From Panorpa germanica (taxonomy: Eukaryota; Arthropoda; Insecta; Mecoptera; Panorpidae): DNA of 64,000 nucleotides. Position numbers and translations under genes: made by a program. A model generated the notes under the pieces. The model saw only the letters and a list, made by a program, of their open reading frames with translations. It was not told the origin of the DNA and did no database searches. Position 1 is the first letter of the stretch. Every line of letters starts with the position of its first letter. Positions 36,495-47,158 of the stretch are shown in pieces. The stretch is from positions 11,480,759 through 11,544,758 of the forward strand of contig OY783204.1 of assembly GCA_963678705.1 (NCBI GenBank). Reading direction: 5' to 3'.

Positions 36495-38621
36495 ATGTCT
36501 TTAAAAATCTTAAATGCAAAAATACATCGTATTAAACTATCAATAAAACAATGCAGACAGACAATTGAGAGCATTGATATAACAGATCCATCCACTTACG
36601 ATGTGGAAAACATAAAGATTCTTCATAAACAATGGCAACCACTAATGGCTTCTATTAATAAATTTCACTCTCAAATGAGAGAATTAGTAGAAGATGAAAG
36701 CGAATGGTATGTCATTGATGAAGAAAATAACTATCTTTTAATGCAATACATTAAAATAGGCGCCATCATCAATAAAATTATCTCAGCGTCTGAATCAATT
36801 GAAGAATCAGACACTTCCATTCCTATAGCTTCCACTTCTAGCACACTCACGGCGCACGTCAATCAGAAAAGTCAAGCTATGTTATCAACCGCTTTCGTGA
36901 ACATTCCTGACAAAAACGGTAAAACAATTACTGCTCGCGCGCTTCTGGATAATGGGAGTCAAACAATTTTCATTACCAAAAGTTTATTACGAAAATTAAA
37001 CATTCCTACTACAAATTCGGATGTAGTTATTACAGGAATTGGTAACTCCGAAACTAAAATTCACAAGCAAGCAAAAATCACTTTACATTCTTCAACCAAT
37101 AATTACAAAACATTTGTAAATTGTCTTCTTATAGACAAAATAACCGACAATATTCCACACATCGCATTGGACATTGTCAATTTATCAATACCACATAACA
37201 TAAAACTAGCAGATCCTAGTTTTAACAAACCACAATCCGTAGATTTATTGTTAGGTGCTGATATATTTTGGAACCTATTACGCGTTGGCAAAACAAAACT
37301 ATACAATAATCGATTGCATTTACAAAACACTTCATTGGGTTGGATAGTAACCAAATACAAATCTATTACTAACAACAATCATGCGCATTGTTATCACACA
37401 TCCTTACAAACTAAAATTTCCAAGTTTTGGGAAATCGAGTCTGTTAAGGAATGTAGCACTTTAACTATAGAAGAACAAGCATACCAAGATCATTATGACA
37501 AAACTTCCACTCGAGATTCCGATGGTAGACCAGTATTAACGTTACCAATAAAATTGCCCGCCTCAACGATAGGAGTTTCCAAGACAGCAACTACTATACC
37601 CTTTCTATCACCACAAAGAAAGTGTGTTAATAACAAACAACATAAATCAATCATATTGTCAAATCACTCCATAACCAAGTCAAATTTTACATTTGACACA
37701 TTTCCAAACTTGAAAACGATCAATAGAGTCACCGCGTATTGTTTTCGTTCTATACACAATTCCAAGACCAAACAAAATAGAACAAACGGTATTTTAACGG
37801 TCATGGAATTACAAAATTCATTGAAATTACTCATAAAATTAACGAAAAGAAATGTTTTATCGTTAATCGCTAAAACTTTTTATCCACTCCCATTACTATC
37901 AACTTGTGTCGTACTCTGTAAGTTAATGATACAACAACTATGGTTAATTAACCTACATTCAAAGTCTAAATTATCATTTTTAAAATCACATCCAATTGCC
38001 GCAAACACCATCGTTAATGATTTCTATGTTGATAAAATTCTGACTGGTTCAAATGATCTATCAGAATTTAAGCTACGCTGTACTAAAATCATTGAAACAT
38101 TAAGCAGTGCAGGATTTTACTTACGAAAATGGATATCAAATGATCCTTCTATTTTACTCGATTTAGACAATACTACAAATGGCAAACTCTTCTATATCGA
38201 ACCAGGAGATATAGAATATTTCAAATTTTTAGTTGTCAATTGGAACTCTGAAGCAGACTGTTTCAAATACATTATTGCATATTTTGATTCACCTGCCAAA
38301 CTAACCAATAGAAATCATCATCTTACATTCAAAGACACTTACGCACTGCATACTCAAATAGATGCAATACTTAACTCTCGCCCTCTTTATCCCGCTTCTA
38401 ATGATCCCAATGACCTTATTCCCATCACACCTGGACACCTCTTAATAGGACGGCAACTCACTAGCATCGCCGCTGCAGAGGACGCTCCAATCAAGTTAAG
38501 CCGAATGCAGCGCTTCTCACAACTTCAAGACTGTATTCAAAGTTTTGCACTGCAATCAGCTCGTGAAATGGAAAACGTCAACGGGTGTTGTACCGCAACA
38601 AGGAACTTTGGTTTTAATTAA
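36495..38621 (+). CDS. Shuffled BEL/Pao polyprotein in one 708-codon frame
   Basis: Residues 1-100 resemble a Gag N-terminus (coiled, charged), without zinc knuckles. Residues 130-285 are the BEL protease region with ARALLDNGSQTIF and VDLLLGADIFWNLL. Residues 305-350 match the RT N-terminal start (KFWEIESVKEC). After that the order departs from the normal one. Residues 390-452 match the post-RNase H linker (NLKTINRVTAYCFR, VMELQNSLKLLIKL). Residues 455-490 match the RT/RNase H junction (TFYPLPLLSTC, QQLWLINLH). Residues 500-593 match the RT palm and thumb (NDFYVDK, AGFYLRKWISNDP). Residues 608-660 match the integrase C-terminal part (LTFKDTYALHTQIDAILNSR, PGHLLIGRQL). Most RT fingers, RNase H and the integrase core are absent, and YVDD reads YVDK. 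No stop interrupts the frame. It could be a non-autonomous element's ORF or a chance-open mosaic; enzymatic activity is very unlikely. Confidence 0.85.
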   Translation: MSLKILNAKIHRIKLSIKQCRQTIESIDITDPSTYDVENIKILHKQWQPLMASINKFHSQMRELVEDESEWYVIDEENNYLLMQYIKIGAIINKIISASESIEESDTSIPIASTSSTLTAHVNQKSQAMLSTAFVNIPDKNGKTITARALLDNGSQTIFITKSLLRKLNIPTTNSDVVITGIGNSETKIHKQAKITLHSSTNNYKTFVNCLLIDKITDNIPHIALDIVNLSIPHNIKLADPSFNKPQSVDLLLGADIFWNLLRVGKTKLYNNRLHLQNTSLGWIVTKYKSITNNNHAHCYHTSLQTKISKFWEIESVKECSTLTIEEQAYQDHYDKTSTRDSDGRPVLTLPIKLPASTIGVSKTATTIPFLSPQRKCVNNKQHKSIILSNHSITKSNFTFDTFPNLKTINRVTAYCFRSIHNSKTKQNRTNGILTVMELQNSLKLLIKLTKRNVLSLIAKTFYPLPLLSTCVVLCKLMIQQLWLINLHSKSKLSFLKSHPIAANTIVNDFYVDKILTGSNDLSEFKLRCTKIIETLSSAGFYLRKWISNDPSILLDLDNTTNGKLFYIEPGDIEYFKFLVVNWNSEADCFKYIIAYFDSPAKLTNRNHHLTFKDTYALHTQIDAILNSRPLYPASNDPNDLIPITPGHLLIGRQLTSIAAAEDAPIKLSRMQRFSQLQDCIQSFALQSAREMENVNGCCTATRNFGFN

Positions 38622-38778
38622 AGAACCGAATCTCCCTCCATCGCAATGGATGTTGGGTAGGGTAGTGAAACTAAGTGCTAGTGATGATTTAACGGATCGA
38701 TTAGCTACTATCAAGACAACAAAGGGAGAAATACAACGTCTTGTGCGACATCTTGCTACGCTACCCATAAAACATTAG
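38590..38778 (+). pseudogene. BEL/Pao integrase C-terminal tail, frame-shifted from the main ORF
   Basis: In the frame open from 38545, the reading GVVPQQGTLVLIKEPNLPPS, then QWMLGRVVKL and RLVRHLATLP, is the normal end of a BEL/Pao polyprotein. The 708-codon ORF enters this region in another frame and stops at 38621. One small indel near 38560-38590 therefore separates them. It ends with TAG at 38776-38778, just before the purine tract. Confidence 0.8.
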
Positions 38779-38815
38779 TTAAAAACCATGATGACTCTTC
38801 CAATTTTCAACGCGC

Positions 38816-38822
38816 GGGAGTA
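38816..38822 (+). promoter_or_regulatory. Polypurine tract of nested BEL/Pao element
   Basis: GGGAGTA immediately before the TGTTAATG of the 3' LTR, the expected place for plus-strand priming in LTR retrotransposons. Confidence 0.6.
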
Positions 38823-39534
38823 TGTTAATGAACGCATTCACAATCTATATTTCAATATAGATATTTTGCCTTCATTAATGTATTTCATTTAGAATCTAAT
38901 TTTTTGTAATTTAGTTTTTATTCACCAAGAATTCTTTTGTTTAATTATTTTATTTTTATATTTTTTGCTTTGTTATTTAATAAACTAACAAAATCATTAT
39001 CTTTGGTACAATGGCATTGTGTATCAAAGCATACTAGACCGGTTTCAAGGTGAACCACTTTGCTGTCATGACAAACGCCTGTTGTATCGATGTACGTGGC
39101 TTACACTATTAAAATATTCATTATTAACTCGCACTTTGAACAGTAAACTTAGCTAACATTTTGAAATATAATTAAAATTAATATTAGATTAAAATATTAT
39201 AAAGATATTTTTTAATAGTGAATTACATCAACGTAGCATCGATACTATTAGTGATTCATTCAAATATCAATCATTGTAATTCGTCAGTGTATTTGTATAA
39301 TAAATGTTTTCTGTAAAATAATAGTGTTTCGCTGCTTTTCTGACATTAAATTAAATAAAAAATTGTTATTAAGTGATTAATAACAAAAAGATCCTTCGAC
39401 GTATTTTGCGCAATCTACGCTATCAAAGGAATTGGATGCAATCGAGCAATCCGAGTATTTGGATACCGCTAACAGATCGCAGATAAGCCCACCGCGTGCT
39501 TATAGATTTCCATAGGTCCAAATTCCCCCGTACA
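38823..39534 (+). repeat. 3' LTR of nested BEL/Pao element, complete
   Basis: 712 bp, starting TGTTAATGAACG and ending CGTACA, followed by the GTATG duplication. AATAAA at 39299-39304 is a candidate polyadenylation signal. Only its first 239 bp have a partner in the 5' LTR. Confidence 0.88.
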
Positions 39535-40884
39535 GTATGTATAAATATGTCATACTTTGTTAGAAACACATAAATATGTTCCTTAACTTATCGTAAAATA
39601 TTTTAACAGATTTTTCAAACAAAATCTTATTGGTTTCCTGGCGTAGTAGGAACCATCGATGGGTGCCATATTCCCTGCAAGCAACCAATTGGTAACCCTA
39701 CAAAATTTTATAATAGAAAAGGGTTTCATTCCATCATCCTTCAAGGTAATGATTATAACTAATTAATTAACACAGTATACAGAGTTATCAGTTTATAACA
39801 ATACTAATTTAAATATTTTTAATACAGCACTAAGTTATTAACATAAACAGTTAATTACTCTAATTTACATTACTCTAAGTTAAGACATCAAACTCTTTTT
39901 CACAATATATGAGAAATAATAACATTAAAATGTTTTCAGGAATATGTGACCATAGAATGAAATTTACTGATGTATTTATTGGTATGCCTGGACGGATGCA
40001 TGACGCCAGAGTTTTCCGGAAAAGCTTAATATTCAACCACCTTGACATGTTATTGCCACAAAGTTATCATATTATAGGTGATACAGCGTATCCACTAATG
40101 CAACAAGTTCTAACGCCTTTTAGAGATAATAGACATTTGAGCAGAAAACAAGGGTGCATACAATAAAAAACTGAGCTGCATAAGATTTACAATTGATAGG
40201 GCTTTTGGACAACTACAAGGAAAATTTAGGAGACTAAAATATCTTGACATTTCAAATTTTGATTTGGGTCAAGAGATGATTTCTGCTGCATGCATGCTAC
40301 ATAATTTCATTATTGAGCATAATGAAACTAGTAGTGAAGAAGTAATAGACGAAATTGAAAATATGGATGTACTAGATCACAATGAAAGCAATGTGAACGA
40401 AAGAAATAATGAGGCTATGGGAAAAAGAAATAATATTAGTGATATGTTATGAATAGCTCTATATTACTTTTTCGTATATCTGTAAATAAAATTTGATATA
40501 AACTGACTAAAAAAATATATTTTTTTTTTACAAAATAAAAAATATTTTCAAATTATGCGATATTTGACCATCTTCTTTTCCAAATTTGGGATTCTGTTTT
40601 TTCAATGCGGAAATAAGTTACCAATATATACAATATTTCACCTTTTAACCACATTTTTTACTCTAAGCAAAAACTGACCCAGTGCCCAAAATAAAATTTT
40701 GAGAATTTAAATTTTCTTTTATTAATAATATACTTAATTATTCCACAATCTCCCATATGAATCGCGTTAACGTATAAGAAAACAAGAATATAAACATACA
40801 CCTGGGATATTATAAATAAGATGATATTTGGAAGGAAAAATTATTTTTATTTTATATAATACATAAAATTTAGATTCACATATT

Positions 40885-41835
40885 TCAAATTCCAGGATTA
40901 TTCCTTTGTCTGATTATTTCTTTTAATAATTCATTTCTTTCCTGCTGAATCTGGTTAGATACTTTTATATCTTCCGAAATTACTTCCAAAATTATTATGT
41001 GCTTTTTTTGAAGTTCTAATTGTTCTTCTATAATTTTTTTACCACCTTTTTGTTTTATTCCCGATGATCCTGATGTACATGGTAAAGTGGGAATTGCTTC
41101 TGGTGTCGGGGATTTGGAGAACAAATGGTTTGTGGATGTACTCGTCGATGGCCCCATTATATCGAAAGTACCTTGAGTAATTGGTAATTTAAATGACGAT
41201 ATTGTACGTCCAATGTTGACCATACAATCAGTTTCAAAAATATTTTCGAAAATGTCAAAATGTTCCCATTTTACGCTTTCTTTACCTGTGGTGGATTTAT
41301 TATCTTTTATAGTGGTGTACGTTTTTTTTAAATTTCTAAATTTTCGGTCCAGAATATCACAGGTGATGTTGTCATACCCTTTTTTTTCTTTTTTAGTTTT
41401 GGGTCTCTGAACTTTGCCTTCATACCCATATAAGAACTTACTAATAATTTTGTTTTTTTTAAATTCCACGTAAAACTTTCTGTTTCTGCAAATAAAAATA
41501 ATTCTTAGTCGCAAAGTATTAAAACTCATATTCGCTTTGAATTATATCGCAATCTAACCTTGTGGAATGATATCCGCGTCTGAAGTAGCCTGTGGAGTAC
41601 TTCCATCATCCTCAACATCGGGATTGGATATTTCCAGGGAATTCAAGTTTACTTCAAAATACCCTTTGAAATATTCTGGATCTATTTGAAGCAGTGCCAT
41701 TAGTAATTTAAAAAATGTATTCATATCATGTTATTGCTACTTACAATTATGTAATTTTACGTGCACATCGTAAGTATCTGCAATAATATATTCCACACCA
41801 TCCTTTATATAATTTGCAGAAAATATGTCGCTCAT
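40885..41835 (-). pseudogene. Harbinger Myb/SANT-like DNA-binding protein, copy 1
   Basis: Minus strand. Exon 1 is 41835-41745 (MSDIFSANYIKDGVEYII, donor GTAAGT). Exon 2 is about 41681-41559 (PEYFKGYFEVNLNS). Exon 3 is 41485-40885. Exon 3 begins in one frame with TESFTWNLKKTKLLVSSY and KFRDPKLKKKK, typical of Myb/SANT-like domains of Harbinger accessory proteins. After an A-rich run at about 41380-41395 the homology moves to another frame (NITCDILDRKFRNLKKTYTT, KWEHFDIFENIF). The C-terminus is a charged helix with QLELQKKHIIILEV. In intact elements this protein helps the transposase reach the TIRs. The frameshift is also present in copy 2. Exon limits are inferred. Confidence 0.78.
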
Positions 41836-42322
41836 TTTTAAATAGATAAGTTTTAAATTAAACCCCGGATTTTCAGAAGCTCTTCTTTCTGGTCATATCA
41901 GTAGCGACAGTTTGTTTTGATGGAAAAAATTGCGACCGCTCACATAATATGCTTAGAGAGCAGAGACAGCTCTCATAATCAATTAACAAAATTATGACCG
42001 AACACATAAAATGTTTAGAAAGCAGTGTCAGCTTTCAAACACTCTAGCAATATTCACCAAGTTTATCTATATTTTTTTTAAATTATTATTTTCTTTAATT
42101 TAATTTTTGAAATTCTGGGTATTGAATTAAATAGAAGATAAAAGATGTACATATTGGAGATGAACTGGACAATTCAAATATACGCGCGCATACGAAAAAT
42201 ATTTTTAATGGAAAAAATGGCGACCGCTCACTCAACATGTTTAGTGAGCGGACGTCTATAGCTCGTTCGAGCGCTACATTTACTCAACAGTTGTACAACT
42301 GTTGAGTGTCCAGAACGCGCCC

Positions 42323-43510
42323 ACTGATTTTAGGGTAAATTAACACAAAATTAAAACAAACTTAAATACTTTTCTTTAGAAAAGGTATTCATAAAATATA
42401 TTTAATTTTTTTCCGTAATTAATTTCTCACTTTTAATTATTTTTTTCACCTAAAGTAGCAGGAGCCAATCAGTACACACACAGTAGATAGGGATTACTTG
42501 TGTTGCAAAGAAAAATTAACGTCTTTGTAAACCAATACGTAGTTCTTGATTTTTCTGTTAAGTCCAATCTGTCTTGCCAGAGGCAAGCATCATCATATTT
42601 GTTTTACTTGAAGATATAGCCATTTTGTGTAGCTTTAAGAAACTACACATTTTATCTATAGCAGCTTAAGAACAACTTTCTAGTTGTTCTCTACTATTTG
42701 TACCGACAAGGATCACTGTTTCATCGGCAAAACATACGTTTACACAACCTTTCGAGTGAGAAACACAGGCCCCGTCGATTACTATGTTTTAAAGAATAGG
42801 GCCCATTATGGATTGCTGAGTACAACCATTAGATAGTTTCCATTTCATATAACAATAATCGGTTTGTAAAATTATTGTTTTACAATGAATATAGTTCTTT
42901 ATAGCGAAGTAGACGTTCTTAGAGGTTTTTGCCAGCCTAATACTTCGAAGGGCACTTGGCCACAAGACATTATCAAAGGCACCCTGACTTTCTATAAATT
43001 CTATATAGTCTTATGGTATGCGACAAGTTATGTTTTTTTTTGCGTTATCATGGCATAGTGTGACGGTTCATGAACGATCAGTCACACTTTCCAAGAAAAC
43101 CGCATATATTGTTCTCTTATAACAATTAATACACTCTCTTTAGTATTAGGAAACTCGCTTTTATATAAACTAATTGTTATGTTTTAATATTATTTATAGT
43201 TAATGTTAATCGACTTACTTGATAGTGGGCAGCAACTTTTTGTCTTCCGTATATTTGTTGAGTTTATATGAGGTCTACCTTATATAGCTCTACAGATTTC
43301 TTCACTTTCTTAACCAGTTGATGTTTTAGCACTAACGCTAACCTAGTTATTATCCCTTTCTTTGTCTATCACACTTATCAACGTCTTATCTCAAAAATGA
43401 CAAAGTTACAGTTTTGAGGTTATGTTCATAAGACTGCGTGTACGCGTCATATATATATAGTTATATTTTTCAAAACTAGTTTCGAACTGTCAAACTTTTG
43501 TAAATACAAT
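42323..43510. repeat. Single satellite monomer between the two Harbinger copies (block 5)
   Basis: 1,188 bp, exactly one monomer, with the CpG box at 43442. It begins ACTGATTTTAGGG and ends at TACAAT, so both neighbouring Harbinger copies sit at the same monomer position. Confidence 0.95.
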
Positions 43511-43704
43511 GAGCGCGTTCTGGACACTCAACAGTTGAGTAAACCAGGGACAACTTATCATAAAGCGCTAAGTGAGCGGTAAATTAAGATTCAGAACGCA
43601 CTAATATAGCATGCTTGACTTTGAAAAATATCGAAACTGTCAAAACAAATTATCGTAATTATTATTATCTTTGATTGTTATCAATTGTTATTATCATAAT
43701 AAAA

Positions 43705-45792
43705 ATGGATACGAATGATATGGATATCGTGTTAAGTGTATCGTTAGACAGTGGCTTCGATATAAGTGTACTAAGAGGAATAGTAGAAAATACGTGCATG
43801 CCGAAATATTTAGGTGAGGTAGGTATTGAAGAAAATGCAAAAACGGAAAACTTTTTCGAGAAAACAATACCAAGATTTACAAACGATATGTTTATTGAAC
43901 ATTTTCGAATGTCTCGAGAAAGTTTTGAAGTAAGTACAACAAAAAACAAATATATTTCAAGTAAAACACATTTGCTAGTGGTATTATAAACATAACTACT
44001 TTTTTTTTAGATATTAACCAATATAATTGGAAATACAATAAGTGATAACAAACCTTATGAGGAAGTACCTTTGCCCAAAAAGATATTATTTGCAGTATGG
44101 GTGCTTGCAAAACAAGAAAGTTTCTTATCTACAGGAGACAGATTTGGATTTTCCAAAAGCACTGGGCATGGGATTTTTGCATATATTATTAAATAGGGGT
44201 CTTCTCACTTTAGGCACCTCGAAAATAGGCTATTTTCGCGATTTTTTTTCGAGCCTTTTTGCACAAAATTATGGGATAAAATGGATCCTATGTAATAAAC
44301 ACATCTTTCAAGTACAAGAAAAAAATTTTTTTTTATTTTTTTGAACAATTATTATAACAAAAAAGTAGCAACGAAAATCTCGTGTTGAAATGTAATGTTC
44401 GTGGCTTGTTGATGATATCTCCGAGACAGGTCATTTGAAACAAAAAAATTAAACAGTTTTAGATTCAGTATATCAGTGGCTATAGCGCATATCATCAGAT
44501 TTTTGATATTCGCGAAAAGAACAAAATGGCGCACGTTTTTTGAAAAAGTACCAAAAAAAACGCGTTTTTTTGCAGTTTTTTGTAAAAAAAAAATACTTCA
44601 AATCAAAATTTTAAAAATCTGATGATATGCGCTATAGCCATAACTATGAAGAATATGTCATTTAAATTTCATGACAATCGGCCGGATAGTTTCCGAAATT
44701 TCATCAACAAGGCACTGAAAAACCTTGTTTTCAGATAAAAGCGTTTAAAGTTTGCTCCTTTAAAGCCGGGTGCTCTGAGGTAGTCACCTAACGGTCGCCC
44801 AAAAATGTAGTTAGACTTGTCCGATCTTTATGAAATTTTGATATAACATTTTTGATGATATGTACTTTCAAAATTACAAAAAAAAATAATCGATTTTTTA
44901 AAATTTGCAAAGTGAGAAGACCCCTTAACTTATCGTAAAATATTTTAACAGATTTTTCAAACAAAATCTTATGGGTTTCCTGGCGTAGTAGGAACCATCG
45001 ATGGGTGCCATATTAACTGCAAGCAACCAATTGGTAACCCTACAGATTTTTATAATAGAAAAGGGTTTCATTCCATCATCCTTCATGGTAATGATTATAA
45101 CTAATTAATTAACACAGTGTACAGAGTTATCAGTTTATAACAATACTATTTTAAATATTTTTAATACAAAACTAAGTTATCAACATAAACAGTTAATTAC
45201 TCTAATTTACATTACTCTAAGTTAAGACATCAAACTCTTTTACAATATATGAGAAATAATAACATTAAAATGTTTTCAGGAATATGTGACCATAGAATGA
45301 AATTTACTGATGTATTTATTGGTATGCCTGGACGGATGCATGACGCCAGAGTTTTCCGGAAAAGCCCAATATTCAACCACCTTGACATGTTATTGCCACA
45401 AAGTTATCATATTATAGGTGATACAGCGTATCCACTAATGCAACAAGTTCTAACGCCTTTTAGAGATAATGGACATTTGAGCAGAAAACAAGGGTGCATA
45501 CAATAAAAAACTGAGCTGCATAAGATCTACAATTGATAGGGCTTTTGGACAACTAAAAGAAAAGTTTAGGAGACTTCAATATCTTGACATTTCAAATTTT
45601 GATTTGGGTCAAGAGATGATTTCTGCTGCATGCATGCTTCATAATTTCATTATTGAGCATAATGAAACTAGTAGTGAAGAAGTAATAGACGAAATTGAAA
45701 ATATGTATGTACTAGATCACAATGAAAGTAATGTGGATGATAGAAATAATGAGGCTATTAGAAAAAGAAATAATATTAGTGATATGTTATGA
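43705..45792 (+). pseudogene. Harbinger transposase, copy 2, interrupted
   Basis: Exon 1 is 43705-43929 and exon 2 starts at 44011; both match copy 1. Exon 2 is cut off at about 44190 by the MITE, so the residues up to YETISK are lost. The part with FPGVVGTIDG lies at about 44970-45010 (GTIDGCHI-TC; a Pro codon changed). The last exon holds HIIGDTAYP and ends at TGA 45790-45792, with the same frameshift near 45490 and the same TIDRAFGQL as copy 1. It is not functional. Confidence 0.86.
44196..44924. mobile_element. Foldback-type MITE
   Basis: 729 bp. It has 16-bp perfect terminal inverted repeats, starting GGGGTCTTCTCACTTT (44196-44211 and 44909-44924). A second, internal 28-bp perfect inverted repeat lies at 44477-44504 and 44613-44640. 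Its interior is A/T-homopolymer rich, with no ORF of note. Flanks do not show a clear target duplication, probably because host sequence was lost on insertion. Class unknown. Confidence 0.8.
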
Positions 45793-46200
45793 ATAGCTCT
45801 ATATTACTTTTTCGTATATCTGTAAATAAGATTTGATATAAACTGACTAAAAAAACATATTTTTTTTTTACAACCATCTTTGACCATCTTCTTTTCCAAA
45901 TTTGGGATTTTGTTTTTTCAATTCGGAAATAAGTTACCAATATATACAAAATTTCACCTTTTAACCACATTTTTTACTCTAGGCAAAAACTGACCCAGTG
46001 CCCAAAATAAAATTTTGAGAATTTAAATTTTCTTTTATTAATAATATACTTAATTATTCTACAATCTCCCATATGAATCGCGTAAACGTATAAGAAAACA
46101 AGAATATAAACATACACCTGGGATATTATAAATAAGATGATATTTGGAAGGAAAAATTATTTTTATTTTATATAATACATAAAATTTAAATTCACATATT

Positions 46201-47158
46201 TTAAATTCCAGGATTATTCCTTTGTCTGATTAATTCTTTTAATAATTCATTTCTTTCCTGCTGAATCTGGTTAGATACTTTTATATCTTCCGAAATTACT
46301 TCCAAAATTATTATGTGCTTTTTTTAAAGTTCTAATTGTTCTTCTATAATTTTTTTACCACCTTTTTGTTTTATTCCCGATGATCCTGATGTACATGGTA
46401 AAGTGGGAATTGCTTCTGGTGTCGGGGATTTGGAGAACAAATGGTTTGTGGATGTACTCGTCGATGGCCCCATTATATTATATATCGAAAGTACCTTGAG
46501 TAATTGGTAATTTAAATGACGATATTGTACGTCCAATGTTGACCATACAATCAGTTTCAAAAATATTTTCGAAAATGTCAAAATGTTCCCATTTTACGCT
46601 TTCTTTACCTGTGGTGGATTTATTATCTTTTATAGTGGTGTACGTTTTTTTTAAATTTCTAAATTTTTGGTCCAGAATATCACAGGTGATGTTGTCATAC
46701 CCTTCTTTTTCTTTTTTAGTTTTGGGTCTCTGAACTTTGCCTTCATACCCATATAAGAACTTACTAATAATTTTGTTTTTTTTAAATTCTACGTAAAACT
46801 TTCTGTTTCTGCAAATAAAAATAATTCTTAGTCGCAAAGTATTAAAACTCATATTTGCTTTGAAATATATCGCAATCTAACCTTGTGGAATGATTTCCGC
46901 GTCTGAAGTAACCTGTGGAGTACTTCCTTCATTCTTAACATCGGGATTGGATATTTCTAGGGAATTTAAGTTTACTTCGAAATACCCTTTGAAATATTCT
47001 GGATCTATTTAAAGCAGTGCCATTAGTAATTTAGAAAATGTAATCATATCATATTATTGCTACTTACCATTATGTAATTTTACGTGCACATCGTAAGTAT
47101 CTGCAATAATATATTCCACACCATCCTTTATATAATTTGCAGAAAATATGTCGCTCAT
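46201..47158 (-). pseudogene. Harbinger Myb/SANT-like protein, copy 2
   Basis: Same exon plan as copy 1 with ATG at 47158. It shares the frameshift in the lysine-rich run. It has two extra lesions: a 7-bp duplication (TATATTA type, about 46474-46484) that breaks the frame after GTFDI, and an in-frame stop at about 46324-46326 after the EEQLEL stretch. It has decayed further than copy 1. Confidence 0.78.

Larger units (their letters stand above)
35812..39534 (+). mobile_element. Nested BEL/Pao derivative with shuffled polyprotein
   Basis: Perfect 5-bp target duplication GTATG (35807-35811 and 39535-39539). Both LTRs start TGTTAATGAACG, and the 3' LTR ends CCCCCGTACA. A purine-rich tract (GGGAGTA, 38816-38822) abuts the 3' LTR. 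Shared LTR parts are about 97% identical by eye, so the insertion is fairly young. The interior is only 2.8 kb, against about 5.5 kb for a normal BEL/Pao interior. Its long ORF has BEL blocks in the wrong order. The 5' LTR keeps only its first 243 bp. Confidence 0.9.
35250..40452 (+). pseudogene. Harbinger transposase (DDE_Tnp_4), split by BEL/Pao insertion
   Basis: Exon 1 is 35250-35474 (MDTNDMDIVLSV to RESFE, donor GTAAGT). Exon 2 is 35555-35806 (ILTNIIGN to YETISK, donor GTATGT). Exon 3 is 39610-39745 and holds FPGVVGTIDGCHIP (first catalytic Asp). Exon 4 is 39940-40452 and holds VFIGMPGRMHDARVF and HIIGDTAYP (second Asp). A frameshift at about 40150-40157 separates it from TIDRAFGQL. There the family normally has a catalytic Glu (ERAFG), and this copy has Asp. 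The end is FDLGQEMISAACMLHNFI and a TGA at 40450. The splice sites are inferred from consensus and reading continuity. The same frameshift and the same Asp occur in copy 2. Confidence 0.88.
35045..42322. mobile_element. PIF/Harbinger transposon copy 1 with nested BEL/Pao element
   Basis: The terminal inverted repeats begin G(A/G)GCGCGTTCTGGACACTC and continue through CAACAGTTG repeats to GAGTAAA. The flanks are AAT (35042-35044) and ACT (42323-42325). The intact satellite reads ACT here, so this is a 3-bp target duplication with one mutated copy. Two divergent genes lie inside: a DDE transposase on the plus strand and a Myb/SANT-like protein on the minus strand, the usual Harbinger pair. A BEL/Pao element (35812-39534) sits at the start of the second transposase intron. 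Confidence 0.92.

Noticed and set aside
36495..38621. Host gene domesticated from a BEL/Pao element
   Set aside because: The ORF lies inside an element with a 5-bp target duplication, purine tract and 3' LTR, itself nested in a dead transposon in satellite DNA. A retrotransposon derivative is the simpler reading.
40885..41529. The 214-codon minus frame as a complete single-exon protein starting MSFNTLRLR
   Set aside because: Its first about 15 codons are intron sequence (acceptor TGCAG at 41486-41490), and upstream exons with better family matches are visible to 41835.
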